DNA of 64,000 bases from Acidovorax sp. T1 (GCF_002176815.1 NZ_CP021648.1:1558001-1622000), one strand, 5' to 3'. Counted from the stretch's first letter, positions 1-9,053 are shown. The notes: generated by a model not told the origin, from the letters alone. Made by a program: numbers and translations.

Positions 1-2
1 AC

Positions 3-1061
3 CTGCTGTCCGACCTGCAGCGCAAAAGCGGCATGGCCGTGCTGCTCATCACGCATGACCTGAACCTGGTGCGCCGCTTTGCCGACCGCGTGGCCGTGAT
101 GGAGCAGGGCGTGCTGGTGGAACAGGGCCGCGTGGCCGATGTGTTTGGCGCCCCGCAACACGATTACACCCGCCGCCTGATCGCCAGCCTGCCCCGGCGC
201 GATGTGGTCGAGGGCCATGCGCCCGCAGGCACCGCCCCGGTGATGAAGACGCAGGATTTGCGCGTGGCTTACCCCACCCCCTTGCCCGGTGTGCGCGGCT
301 GGTTCAAAAAAGGCGAATTCGTGGCCGTGCAGGGCGCCACGCTGCAACTGTTGCCCGGCCGCACGCTGGGCGTGGTGGGCGAATCGGGCTCGGGCAAGTC
401 CACGCTGGCGCTGGCCATATTGGGGTTGCTGCCGCATGGCGGCGCGCTGGCCGTGGCGGGGCAGGGGTGGCAGCAGCCCGCCACGCGCAACACGCCCGCC
501 AACCAGCAGCTGCGCCGCAAGGTGCAGGTGGTGTTCCAGGACCCGTTTTCGTCGCTCTCGCCGCGCCTCACCGTTGAAGAGATCGTGGGCGAAGGCCTCA
601 AGGTGCACGAGGCGGCGCTGAGTGTGGCTGCCCGCCGCACCCGCGTGGAGGCCGCGCTGAACGAGGTGGGCCTGACCGAAGCGCAATACCCCGGCCTGCT
701 GGCGCGCTACCCGCACGAGTTTTCGGGTGGCCAGCGCCAGCGCCTGGCCATTGCGCGCGCGCTCATCGTGCAGCCGCAGGTGCTGGTGCTCGACGAGCCC
801 ACCAGCGCGCTCGACGTCACCATTCAGCAGCAGGTGCTGGGCCTGCTGCAGCGCCTGCAGCGCGACAAGGGCCTGAGCTACCTGCTCATCACGCACGACG
901 TGGATGTGATCCGCGCCATGGCGCACGACGTGCTGGTGATGAAAGACGGCGCCGTTGTCGAGCACGGCACCGTGGCCCAGGTGCTGGATGCGCCGCAGCA
1001 CCCCTACACGCAGCGGCTGGTGGCGGCGGCCACGGTGCCAGAGGTTGCGACTGAATTTTAA
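3..1061 (+). CDS. peptide/oligopeptide ABC transporter ATPase, tandem NBD, 5' end outside window
   Basis: Cytoplasmic ATPase that powers uptake of peptides or similar solutes through an ABC permease. The frame is open from base 3, so the first nucleotide-binding domain is cut by the window edge; only its H-loop (LLITHD) and tail remain. The second domain is complete: Walker A GESGSGKS, Q-loop VFQDPFSSLSPR, signature FSGGQRQR, Walker B LVLDEPTSALD, H-loop LLITHD. Both domains end with the QH-Y-TR/QRL pattern typical of the oligopeptide/dipeptide ATPase subfamily. The two-domain layout matches fused GsiA/YejF-type ATPases, which is a family-level inference. The permease genes are presumably upstream, outside the window. 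The ATG at 33 is an internal methionine, not the start. Confidence 0.9.
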   Translation: MLSDLQRKSGMAVLLITHDLNLVRRFADRVAVMEQGVLVEQGRVADVFGAPQHDYTRRLIASLPRRDVVEGHAPAGTAPVMKTQDLRVAYPTPLPGVRGWFKKGEFVAVQGATLQLLPGRTLGVVGESGSGKSTLALAILGLLPHGGALAVAGQGWQQPATRNTPANQQLRRKVQVVFQDPFSSLSPRLTVEEIVGEGLKVHEAALSVAARRTRVEAALNEVGLTEAQYPGLLARYPHEFSGGQRQRLAIARALIVQPQVLVLDEPTSALDVTIQQQVLGLLQRLQRDKGLSYLLITHDVDVIRAMAHDVLVMKDGAVVEHGTVAQVLDAPQHPYTQRLVAAATVPEVATEF

Positions 1062-1063
1062 GG

Positions 1064-1117
1064 GCAAAAAATGGCTCTGGCGCTTACTGGTAAAGAGCTG
1101 GTAGCTATTAAAAAATG
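1064..1117 (+). repeat. dispersed Comamonadaceae-type repeat, copy 1
   Basis: Imperfect palindromic element of about 50 bp of the form ATGGCTCTGGCGCTTA... ending in GGTAGCTATTAAAA, just after the ABC gene stop. It is related to eight other copies in this window and may act as a transcript end structure. Confidence 0.75.
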
Positions 1118-1127
1118 AGTTCCTGAT

Positions 1128-1568
1128 TCAGCGCGGCGCCGGTTTGCTGAGCGGGTCTGCGCCCGCATCGGTGCCGCTGGCATGCACCTTGGCAAAGGTC
1201 AGGATGACCTCGCGGATCAGCTTGCGCTGGGGAATGGGCAGTTTCAGGAACGCCTCAAAAATATCCCTGTCCTGGTAGCCAATGCCGCTGTCCCAACGAG
1301 AGCGGCGCTGCTCCACCTTGCGCTGGATTTCATCGCCAAAGTTGAGCTGCTGCGGTGGCACGCCCAGCCACTCGGCCAGCACCAGCAGTTTTTCGTGCGT
1401 GGGCAGCGTTTCGCCGCGCAGCCAGCGGCGCACGCCGTGCAGCGTCATGGGCTTGCCCCAGTAGCGCGTATTGAACTCCCGTTCCAGCACCGCAGGCTTG
1501 GGCTCATAGCCCGCAGCCTTCATGGCGTCACGTAACCGGTTCGCAAACATGTTCTTTGCGTTTTCCAT
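1128..1568 (-). CDS. Xre-like helix-turn-helix regulator divergent from mod
   Basis: A 146-residue protein whose first half resembles a lambda-repressor-like DNA-binding domain: residues about 8-60 contain LRDAMKAAGYEPKPAVLERE and GVRRWLRGETLPTHEKLLVLAEWLGV, a pattern seen in small Xre-type regulators that gate on a helix ending LRGE. The C-terminal half (about 80-146) contains KLPIPQRKLIREVILTFAK and is otherwise unrecognised. It is transcribed away from the Type III mod gene. The intergenic region carries inverted repeats, one abutting this ATG, so autoregulation and control of mod are likely. That role is inferred from position, by analogy to controller proteins of restriction-modification systems. 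Confidence 0.7.
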   Translation of the reverse strand: MENAKNMFANRLRDAMKAAGYEPKPAVLEREFNTRYWGKPMTLHGVRRWLRGETLPTHEKLLVLAEWLGVPPQQLNFGDEIQRKVEQRRSRWDSGIGYQDRDIFEAFLKLPIPQRKLIREVILTFAKVHASGTDAGADPLSKPAPR

Positions 1569-1571
1569 GCG

Positions 1572-1639
1572 GTTACGCTATTCGCGGCTTTGTGCACAGA
1601 GGGAACAGGCCTGTATAGTTACCAAAATAGCGTAACTAT
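1572..1639. promoter_or_regulatory. operator region between the Xre gene and mod
   Basis: GTTACGCTATT at 1572-1582 is an exact inverted copy of AATAGCGTAAC at 1626-1636. ATAGTTAC at 1615-1622 is also inverted at 1632-1639 (GTAACTAT). The left half-site lies 4 bp from the Xre start codon; the right pair overlaps the proposed mod transcription start. This is a natural binding region for the Xre protein. Confidence 0.6.
1590..1619 (+). promoter_or_regulatory. putative mod promoter
   Basis: TTGTGC at 1590-1595 and TATAGT at 1614-1619 are separated by 18 bp, which fits a sigma-70 promoter reading toward mod. Transcription would start near 1626, inside the right-hand operator. Confidence 0.45.
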
Positions 1640-1687
1640 CAGTCACGTTGACGAGTCTGGCGGGCCAGAGGATGTCAGCGCCTCTCC

Positions 1688-3721
1688 ATGCCCAAGTCCC
1701 TGCTCGAACAACTCCCCGAAATCGTCGCCAACGGGCGCAAGCAAGCCGAAAAAATCCTCGAAAGCCTGGAAAGCCGCCAGCGCGTGCGCCTGCAAACGCG
1801 CGAGGTGGTGCTGCCCGCCAAAGACAGCGCCGCGCAGGACTGGGTGACGCAGCAGCGGCGCAGCGCGCAGCAAGAGGTGTTTGCGCCGGGCCAAGCCAGC
1901 CTGCTGTCCAGCGCGCAGGCCATGCTGGGCGCCGCGCCCGATGCACCGGCCCCCGCACCCTGGGCCAACCGCCTGATCTACGGCGACAACCTGCTGGCCA
2001 TGGCCGCGCTGCTGGCGGGCGATGAAGACACACCCAGCCTGCGCGGCAAGGTGGATTTGATCTACATCGACCCGCCGTTTGACAGCAAGGCCGACTACCG
2101 CACCAAGGTCACGCTACCGGGCGTGGAGCTGGAGCAAAAGCCCACGGTGATTGAGCAGTTCGCGTACTCCGACACCTGGAGCGATGGCACCGCGTCCTAC
2201 CTGGCCATGATCACGCCGCGCCTGATCCTGATGCGGGAGCTGCTGGCGGATACCGGCTCGATTTATGTGCATCTGGATTGGCATGTGGGGCATTACGTCA
2301 AGCTGGTGATGGATGAGGTGTTTGGGAAGGGTCATTTTGTCAATGAAATCATCGTTTGCTACACAGGGCCGACAAACCAAAAAAGTAACTTCCCCCGAAA
2401 GCACGACACTATTTATTTTTACGAGAAATCTGCCACGCGTCACTTTGATGCAGATGCAGTGCGCGTGGACTATAAGAAATCAAACAAGGCCACGGGGAAA
2501 ACAGCTCTTACAAAACGAGCCGAGGATGATTACCTCGAAATGCTTGATGAGCAGGGAAAGCTGATCGAGGACTACTGGACTGATATTCGAAGCGGGAGCC
2601 ATATCCCAGCGGCTGATCGTTCGGCAGCTGGGAATTACGACACAGCAAAAGATCCGCGAATTTTGGAAAGAGTCATAGGGGCTTCTTGTCCGGTGGGCGG
2701 CATCGTTGCCGATTTCAACGGCGGCTCCGGCACCACCGCCGCAGCAGCCGAAAAACTCGGCCGCCGCTGGATCACCACCGACCTCGGCAAGCCCGCCTGC
2801 ATGATCATGCGCAAGCGCCTGATCGACCTGGAGGCCAAGCCCTTCCTCTACCAAGCCATCGGCGACTACCAGGTCGAAGCCGCGAAGGCCACGCTCGGGC
2901 GCGACTTCCGCATTGGCGACCTGTCGCAAATCGTGCTGTCGCTCTACGGCGCGCTGCCCCTGCCGCCCGAGGCCAACCCGCAGCGCAACCTGGGCCAGAT
3001 TGCGGGCGTGGAGCTGAACGGCCGGCGCGGCAGCAAAACGCTGGTGCTGGCCGATTCGCCCAACAAGCTCACCGGCACAGCCACGCTGAAAAAAGCCATC
3101 GCCCAGCGCGACAACCTGCTGGGCGGCTGGGACCGCGTGGTGGTGCTGGGCTGGAACTTTGAGCCCAGCATTGGCGAAACCATCACCGCGCTGAACGACA
3201 GCCGTCTGGAAGTGCTGGTGATTCCGCCCGACCTGATGGACCGTCTGAAAAAGAAGGGCGGCATCGACAAGCTGCGCGGGCAGGTGCGGTTTTCGTCGCT
3301 GCAATACCTGACGGTTCACCCGATCGAGCGCAAGGCTTCGACCAGCTCAGCCCGAACGGACGGCATGAACGAAGAAACCCTGACCGTGCGCCTGAAAAAC
3401 TACGTGCTGCTCTCGCCCGAGGCCATCAACCTCGACGACGCCAACCGCGCCAAGCTGCAGGCCGTGGCCAACGCCGAGCCGCTGGCGCTGATCGAATACT
3501 GGGCGGTGGACCCGGATTACGACGGGCGCGTGTTCCGCTCGGTGTGGCAGGACTACCGGGGCAACACCGCCAACGATGCCGATGCGCTGCGCGTGGTCAC
3601 GCAGGCCACTTTGAGCGTGCCCGCCCACAGCGGCCCACGCCGGGTGTGCGTGCGGGTGGTGGATGTGTTTGGGTTTGAGGCCGAGGTGGTGGCACAAGTG
3701 CCGGCTGCCTGCGCGGCGTAA
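1688..3721 (+). CDS. mod: Type III restriction-modification DNA methyltransferase (Mod)
   Basis: N6-adenine DNA methyltransferase and target-recognition subunit, 677 residues. Motif IV (IDPPFD, residues about 127-132) precedes motif I (DFNGGSGTT, about 342-350), the order of beta-class enzymes such as EcoP15I Mod. The variable target-recognition region lies between them. Bases about 2290-2690, which encode part of that region, are clearly more AT-rich and use rarer codons than the flanks, suggesting exchange of the specificity segment. A short dispersed repeat is read in frame at residues about 549-558. The partner res gene lies downstream but is separated by two leftward genes and is itself interrupted, so this enzyme may now act as a stand-alone methyltransferase. 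Confidence 0.9.
   Translation: MPKSLLEQLPEIVANGRKQAEKILESLESRQRVRLQTREVVLPAKDSAAQDWVTQQRRSAQQEVFAPGQASLLSSAQAMLGAAPDAPAPAPWANRLIYGDNLLAMAALLAGDEDTPSLRGKVDLIYIDPPFDSKADYRTKVTLPGVELEQKPTVIEQFAYSDTWSDGTASYLAMITPRLILMRELLADTGSIYVHLDWHVGHYVKLVMDEVFGKGHFVNEIIVCYTGPTNQKSNFPRKHDTIYFYEKSATRHFDADAVRVDYKKSNKATGKTALTKRAEDDYLEMLDEQGKLIEDYWTDIRSGSHIPAADRSAAGNYDTAKDPRILERVIGASCPVGGIVADFNGGSGTTAAAAEKLGRRWITTDLGKPACMIMRKRLIDLEAKPFLYQAIGDYQVEAAKATLGRDFRIGDLSQIVLSLYGALPLPPEANPQRNLGQIAGVELNGRRGSKTLVLADSPNKLTGTATLKKAIAQRDNLLGGWDRVVVLGWNFEPSIGETITALNDSRLEVLVIPPDLMDRLKKKGGIDKLRGQVRFSSLQYLTVHPIERKASTSSARTDGMNEETLTVRLKNYVLLSPEAINLDDANRAKLQAVANAEPLALIEYWAVDPDYDGRVFRSVWQDYRGNTANDADALRVVTQATLSVPAHSGPRRVCVRVVDVFGFEAEVVAQVPAACAA
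3334..3363 (+). repeat. REP-like GGCTTCGAC..CTCAGCCCGAACGG element inside mod
   Basis: GGCTTCGACCAGCTCAGC followed by CCGAACGGACGG closely resembles a short repeat common between genes of beta- and gammaproteobacteria. Here it is read in frame and gives the peptide ASTSSARTDG, which looks unlike the surrounding domain. Confidence 0.6.
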
Positions 3722-3812
3722 CGCTCAGGGCGCATCCATGTGTGACCGCCCGGATGGCGCTGTCGTGGCTGTACCTCTTCGCGATGTGAAGGGAAGAAAC
3801 ACCACCGCTTGG

Positions 3813-3974
3813 CTACGCATGGCTGGCAGCAATGAAAGCGAGCTGCAAATCCGGGTTGTCGCGCACGGCCCGGCGGATGGTGCGGACAGCCGGGGCCTTT
3901 TGCCGAGAGGCCGAGAGGTGGTCATGGCGAATGCTGTCTTTGATTCCATCAGCCATTGGCTTGATGGCGACCAT
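3813..3974 (-). CDS. small hypothetical protein downstream of the phosphoribosyltransferase
   Basis: A 53-residue ORF beginning MVAIKPMADGIKDS and ending LAFIAASHA. Its start lies 5 bp after the stop of the phosphoribosyltransferase gene, so the two are probably co-transcribed. It is basic and predicted to be mainly helical, with no motif I recognise. It is too short for confident gene calling; tight spacing and plausible amino-acid composition are the only support. Confidence 0.4.
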   Translation of the reverse strand: MVAIKPMADGIKDSIRHDHLSASRQKAPAVRTIRRAVRDNPDLQLAFIAASHA

Positions 3975-3979
3975 AGTTT

Positions 3980-4723
3980 TCAGGAAAGCGCTGCGCCATC
4001 TCCTGCTTGCTCTGCCTCAGCAATGCGATCTCGGATGGTGTCAGCCGCCTCGGTTCGGGCGAGGTACCGAGCTTCTGATTCAGTAAGCGCGTCGAAGGTG
4101 TGAGCGAAATGTCCGATCCACCAGTTTTCAAGTTCTGTTCCATGTTTTTCCCTCAGTGCTTGCAAAGTTTGAGGCAGCGGCGTCAATTTGGCCGAATAGG
4201 GCTTTCCTGTCAGCGTTACCGCTGCCACTACACGCCCGCCATTGGATTCGATATGGCCCTTCAAGTTCGCCAAGGTGCCACCCATTCCCACAAAGTCATC
4301 AACCAACACGTATTCGCATCCGGCCTTCACTGGGCCTTGGAATTCAGCTTGGCGGGCCATGCGCCAGAAACCCTTGGCGCTGGTATGCCCCACCACATTG
4401 ACCTGAACAACCCCTGTATCCACAGGCCAGTCCAGCACCTTTCCCAGCAGCTCCGCAAAAACCTCAGGAATCGCATTGACACCTTCGCGCTCAACGGCGT
4501 GGGCACTGACCAATGTCGGTGCGCGTCCTCCCAGCAATTCCTCCAGCACATGCGTTTTATCAAGACTGAATGTATCCACAACCAAATCTGTGGCTGCATC
4601 GTCGTTACCCGATTTCGCGGCTTTGTAGGCCGGGTGCTGTTTGACGGCAGATTCTGTGGCGTGAATCACGACATCAGGAAACGCGCCCCATGCGGTGCGA
4701 GGTGGGTGAAAGGTGGCAGGCAT
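3980..4723 (-). CDS. phosphoribosyltransferase-domain protein between mod and res
   Basis: A 247-residue protein with the type I phosphoribosyltransferase PRPP loop: VLVDDFVGMGGTL (two acidic residues followed by a G-rich T loop), then a strand ending VVAAVTLTG. The start MPATFHPPRTAWG was chosen because GGGAG lies about 11 bp upstream. The substrate cannot be told. The gene sits on the opposite strand between mod and res, where Type III systems normally have nothing, with a 53-codon gene behind it. Related domains occur in nucleotide salvage and in some anti-phage systems, so a defence-linked role is possible but is inference only. Confidence 0.75.
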   Translation of the reverse strand: MPATFHPPRTAWGAFPDVVIHATESAVKQHPAYKAAKSGNDDAATDLVVDTFSLDKTHVLEELLGGRAPTLVSAHAVEREGVNAIPEVFAELLGKVLDWPVDTGVVQVNVVGHTSAKGFWRMARQAEFQGPVKAGCEYVLVDDFVGMGGTLANLKGHIESNGGRVVAAVTLTGKPYSAKLTPLPQTLQALREKHGTELENWWIGHFAHTFDALTESEARYLARTEAADTIRDRIAEAEQAGDGAALS

Positions 4724-4770
4724 GGCCGGAATTCTCCCACGCACACTGTTTTTTTGAATTCAACCTTCCC

Positions 4771-7740
4771 ATGACACCTACCGATAACCCCCTCGCCCTC
4801 TCCGCCGCACTCACGGCCAAAACCAACCAGTTGGCCCTGGGGCTTGAATCCGGCGCCGCCGATCTGCTGGACCTCGTCACCCCCACCACGGCCGAGCTGC
4901 TGCTGTGGTGGTTCGGCCAGGACATGGTGGACGCGCGCGGCGGGCTGAACTTTCATGCCGGGCAAAAGCAGGCCATCCTGAACGCCATCGTGGCGCACGA
5001 GGTGCTGGGCGCCGGGAAGGCAAGCTGGACGCTGAAAGACCTGTACCAGCAGGTGGCGCCCGATGCGCTGCTGGCGGGCACCCGGCTGGCCGAGGTGTCG
5101 GCGGGCAAACACGCGCACCCCAAATACTGCTTCAAGATGGCCACGGGCACGGGCAAGACCTGGGTGTTGCAGGCGCTCTTGATCTGGCAGTTGCTCAACA
5201 AGACGGCGGCGCTGGCCGAGGGCATGGACGACGCACGCTTTACCCGCCAGTTCATGGTGGTGGCGCCGGGGCTAATTGTTTACGAGCGGCTGCTGGATGC
5301 GTTTTGCTGAAAATTGATAGCAGGCAGCGCAAGCGGGGCAAGGGATTTCGCCAGTTCTGACATGGCGCAGTTTGCCGACCTGTTCATCCCCGAGGCGCAC
5401 CGCGATGCGGTGTTTGCCTTTGTGCGCGGCAACGTCTGTGGCAAGGGCGAGATTGGCCTGAAGGCTACGGGCAACGGCATGATCGCCATTACCAACTGGC
5501 ACCTTTTGGTAGATGGGCTGGCTGAAGGCGAGGTGGTTGACGACGTGGAAACAGTGGAGACCCCAGGCGCGCCGCTGGAACCGCAGCAGGTGGTGGCCGC
5601 CGTGCTGCCGCTCATGCCGGGCCGCGCCACGGGCAACAGCCTGGACGTGCTGGACCGCCGCTATGCGCGCGGCAATGTGCTGGAGTTTCTGGCTGCGCTG
5701 CCCGAGCTGATGGTGTTCAACGACGAGGCACACCACATCCATGAGTTCAAGCGCGAAGGCGAGGTGACCGAGGTGGAGTGGCAAAAGAGCCTGACCCGCA
5801 TTGCCGAAACCAAGGGCCGACGCTTTGTGCAGGTGGACTTTTCTGCCACGCCGTACAACGACGTGGGCAGTGGCAAGAACAAGAAGAAGCTGTACTTTGC
5901 GCACATCGTCACCGACTTTGACCTGAAGTCGGCCATGCGCGCGGGGCTGGTCAAGTCGTTGGTGCTGGACAGGCGCAAGGAAATTGGCGCGCTGCCGCTG
6001 GAGTTCAAGGCCGAGCGCGACGAGGCGGGCAACCCCATCTTGAGCGAGGGCCAGCGCGTGATGCTGCGCGCCGGGCTGCAAAAGCTGCGCAAGCTCGAAG
6101 CCGACTTCGCCCGTATCGACCCCGCCCGCCACCCCAAGATGCTGGTGGTGTGCGAGGACACGACGGTGTCGCCCCTGGTGGCGCAGTTTCTGCAAGAGCA
6201 GGAAGGCTTGCAGGCGGATGAGGTGATGACCATCGACTCGGGCAAAAAAGCCGAGCTGGGCGAGAAAGACTGGGCGCCCGTGCGCGAGCGCCTGTTCAGC
6301 GTGGACCGGCACGCCACGCCGCGCGTCATTGTCAGCGTGTTGATGCTGCGCGAGGGCTTTGACGTGAACAACATTTGCGTCATCGTGCCGCTGCGCAGCT
6401 CGCAAGCGCAAATTTTGCTGGAGCAGACCATTGGCCGGGGCCTGCGCCTGATGTGGCGCGATGCCGAATACGCCGACCTGAAGCGCGAAAACCGCGAGCG
6501 CATCAACGCCGGGCAAGAGCCTGCCAACCTGATCGACGTGCTGAGCATCGTCGAGCACCCGGCGTTTCAGTCGTTTTACGACGACTTGCTGAAAGAAGGC
6601 CTGGCGGGCACCACGGGCGAGGGCATGGACGACACCTCCAGCACGGGCGACGTGATGGCCGCCGAGCTGCGCGAGGGCTTTGAGGCATTTGACTTTGGCA
6701 TCCCGTTCATCCTGCGCGAGGCCGATGAGCTGCGGGACCACGCCGCCATCGATGTGCTGGCGCTGCCCGCCTTCACCGCCCTGTCGGCGCACGAATTGCG
6801 CGGCCTGCTGGGCAAGGGCGACACCTTCATCTCGCAAGACCTGCAAAGCGCCACGTTGTTTGGCGACTACCGCGTGGATGGCGCAGTGATGAACGTGGGC
6901 GGCTACAACGACTATCTGGCGCGCCTGACGCGGCGCATCAGCCAGGCGCTGAGCGAGCCGCTGCCCAAAGGTAACAAAATTGCCACGCACCTGGCCAAAC
7001 CCTATTTGCAAGTCAACACCGCCGATTTGACCGGCTGGCTGGACGACTACATCTGGACGCGGCTGTTTGGCGCCGCCTTCAACCCGCTTGAAGATGAAAA
7101 CTGGCGCCTGTTGCTGCTGCAGCCGGTGGTGGAGCACATCACCAAGGTGTTTGCCGTGGCGCTGCTCGAATCCGAAGAGCAGCACACCAGCGGCCACACC
7201 GAGGTGCATGCGCGCTGGATCAGCGAGGTGCCGCGCCTGATGCTGCGCGAGGCCCATTCGGTAGAAGTCAGCAAGTGCATCTACACCCGCCTGGGCTGGC
7301 CCGCGCGCAATGGCGGGCTGGAGCGCAGTTTCATCCACTGGGCGCAGGCCGATAGCCAGGTGCTGGCGTTTTGCAAGATCAGCGAAAACCGCCACCACTT
7401 TGCCCGCCTGCGTTATGTGAAGGACGACGGCTTGCCCGCGTTTTACAGCCCCGATTTTCTGGTGCGCACGGCCAGCGGCATTTTTCTGGTGGAAACCAAG
7501 GCGCAGCAGCAGGCCATTCACCCCAATGTGCAGCGCAAGTTGAAAGCCGCCGTGGCTTGGGTAGCGCGCATCAACGCCCTGGCGCCAGAACACCGGCAAG
7601 GCCTGCCCTGGCATTACGTGCTGCTGGCCGAGAACGTGGTGCACGAGTGGCAGGCCAAGGGCGCGCACCTGGCCGAGCTGCTGGATTACGCCCGGCTGCG
7701 GCCGCTGGCCAGTGCAGAGCTGCAGGGGTGGTTGCTGTAG
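4771..7740 (+). pseudogene. res: Type III restriction endonuclease subunit (Res), interrupted by in-frame TGA
   Basis: ATP-dependent translocase and nuclease partner of Mod. The first part (4771-5310) carries Walker A (ATGTGKT, residues about 126-132). An in-frame TGA at 5308-5310 follows DAFC, and the same frame then continues without shift to 7740 with helicase motif II DEAHH (about 318), motif III SATPY, motif VI QTIGRGLR, and a C-terminal region with SPDFLV and VETKAQQQ, which fits a PD-(D/E)XK nuclease core. Total length of about 989 codons is normal for Res. A TTG lies 3 bp after the stop, so restart is conceivable, but Walker A and motif II would then be on separate chains. Probably inactive, unless the TGA is a sequencing error. 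Confidence 0.85.
5306..5345 (+). repeat. probable decayed dispersed repeat carrying the res stop codon
   Basis: The start TGAAAATTGATAGC matches one end of the dispersed element (compare TTTTGATAGCTGCTGGCGCT at 38769) and the rest keeps a weak resemblance. It supplies the TGA at 5308-5310. Confidence 0.45.
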
Positions 7741-7810
7741 GCGGCGTGTTGGGCCCATCGGCCTGCTTGGGTTGAACGCGTCAATAATGCAGCCTGGCGC
7801 CACGGTTTGA

Positions 7811-7860
7811 TAAAAATGTGGCCCTGGTGCTTATGCAGTAAGCGCTACCAGCTATCAAAT
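7811..7860 (+). repeat. dispersed repeat, copy 2
   Basis: GTGGCCCTGGTGCTTATG then AAGCGCTACCAGCTATCAAA, same family as the copy at 1064-1117. It lies directly upstream of the EamA transporter ribosome binding site. Confidence 0.75.
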
Positions 7861-7872
7861 CAGGAGTGTTTG

Positions 7873-8922
7873 GTGTTCGATATCCATGGACCCGCCTTGC
7901 GCGGAGGCGCTGTGGCGCTGCTGGCGGCGGTGCTGTTTGGCGTCAGCACGCCGCTGGTGCAGCACCTGGGCGCGGGGTTGGGCGCCTTCAGCACGGCGGC
8001 GCTGCTGTATGCGGGCGCTGCCGGCATGGGCGCGGTGTTGCGCAAGCCGGTGCAGCAGGAAGCGCGCTTGCGGCGTGCCGATGCGTCCCGCCTGCTGGCC
8101 ATGGCGGGGTTGGGTGCCGTGCTGGGGCCGGTGGCGCTGGCCTGGGGCTTGCAGCGCACCAGCGGCAGCAGCGCCTCGCTGATGCTGACGCTGGAGGCGC
8201 TTTTCACCGCGCTGCTGGCCTGGCGCCTCTACCACGAAACCATGGACCGGCGGGTGTGGGCGGCCATGCTGTTGCTGCTGGCCGGGGGCGTGGCGCTGGT
8301 GGTGGACCAGGGGCGCCTCGGTGGCGTGGAGCTGGCCGGCCTGCTGGCGGTGTTGCTGGCCACCATGGCCTGGGGGGCGGACAACACCTTGTCGCGCGCC
8401 CTGGCCGAGCGCGACCCGGCGCAGGTGGTGCTGGTCAAGGCGGCACTGGGCGCCTGCGCCACGGCGCTGCTGGCCTGGGGCTTGGGCGAGCCCTTGCCCA
8501 CTGCGGCGGCGGCCTGGGGCCTGGTGGCCGTGGGGGCCACGGGCTACGGGCTCAGCCTGCGTTGCTACCTGCTGGCGCAACGCGCGTTTGGTGCGGCGCG
8601 CACCGGCTCGGTGTTTGCGTTTGCGCCGTTCATTGGCGCAGTGCTGGCGTTTGCCATGGGCGACCGCAGTGCCGGTGGGCTGGTGGTGGTGGGCGGCCTG
8701 CTGATGGTGGCCGGGGTGGTGTTGCACCTGGCAGAGACGCATGAGCACCCGCACGACCACGACGCCCTGGAGCACGAACACGCACATCGGCATGACGACG
8801 GGCACCACAACCACCGCCACGACCCGATGCCGCAGGGCAGCCACAGCCATGGGCACCAGCACGGGCCGCAGACGCACACCCATGCGCATGTGCCCGACGC
8901 CCACCACACGCACCGGCATTGA
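7873..8922 (+). CDS. EamA/DMT-family exporter with histidine-rich C-terminal tail
   Basis: Inner-membrane transporter of 349 residues with about ten hydrophobic segments and two EamA halves (first near ALLAAVLFGVSTPLVQ, second near LLATMAWGADNTLSRAL). The GTG start at 7873 was chosen because AGGAG lies 6 bp upstream; the longer frame from 7807 would translate the repeat. The last 60 or so residues are exceptionally rich in His with Asp/Glu (HEHPHDHDALEHEHAHRHD and onward), a pattern of metal-binding tails. A cation diffusion facilitator follows at 9054, so a role in divalent metal export is suggested, although EamA proteins usually move organic metabolites. Confidence 0.8.
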   Translation: MFDIHGPALRGGAVALLAAVLFGVSTPLVQHLGAGLGAFSTAALLYAGAAGMGAVLRKPVQQEARLRRADASRLLAMAGLGAVLGPVALAWGLQRTSGSSASLMLTLEALFTALLAWRLYHETMDRRVWAAMLLLLAGGVALVVDQGRLGGVELAGLLAVLLATMAWGADNTLSRALAERDPAQVVLVKAALGACATALLAWGLGEPLPTAAAAWGLVAVGATGYGLSLRCYLLAQRAFGAARTGSVFAFAPFIGAVLAFAMGDRSAGGLVVVGGLLMVAGVVLHLAETHEHPHDHDALEHEHAHRHDDGHHNHRHDPMPQGSHSHGHQHGPQTHTHAHVPDAHHTHRH

Positions 8923-9053
8923 CTGAATCACACAGCATTTGGCTTGCAGCCACGGGGCAAAATACGCCTCGACGCGGGGCATCCCGCACTGTTTCCCAGA
9001 CACTGGCCCTTGCGGTTTCCTTTTGTTCTCGGCCTGTCTGACAGGCATCCACC

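Noticed and set aside
3725..3949. 74-codon leftward frame after the phosphoribosyltransferase
   Set aside because: The 53-codon frame at 3813-3974 has tighter coupling and better composition; both cannot be right.
5308..5310. TGA in res read as selenocysteine
   Set aside because: It lies in a repeat-like segment, not at a redox site, and no stable hairpin of the bacterial SECIS type was evident directly after it.
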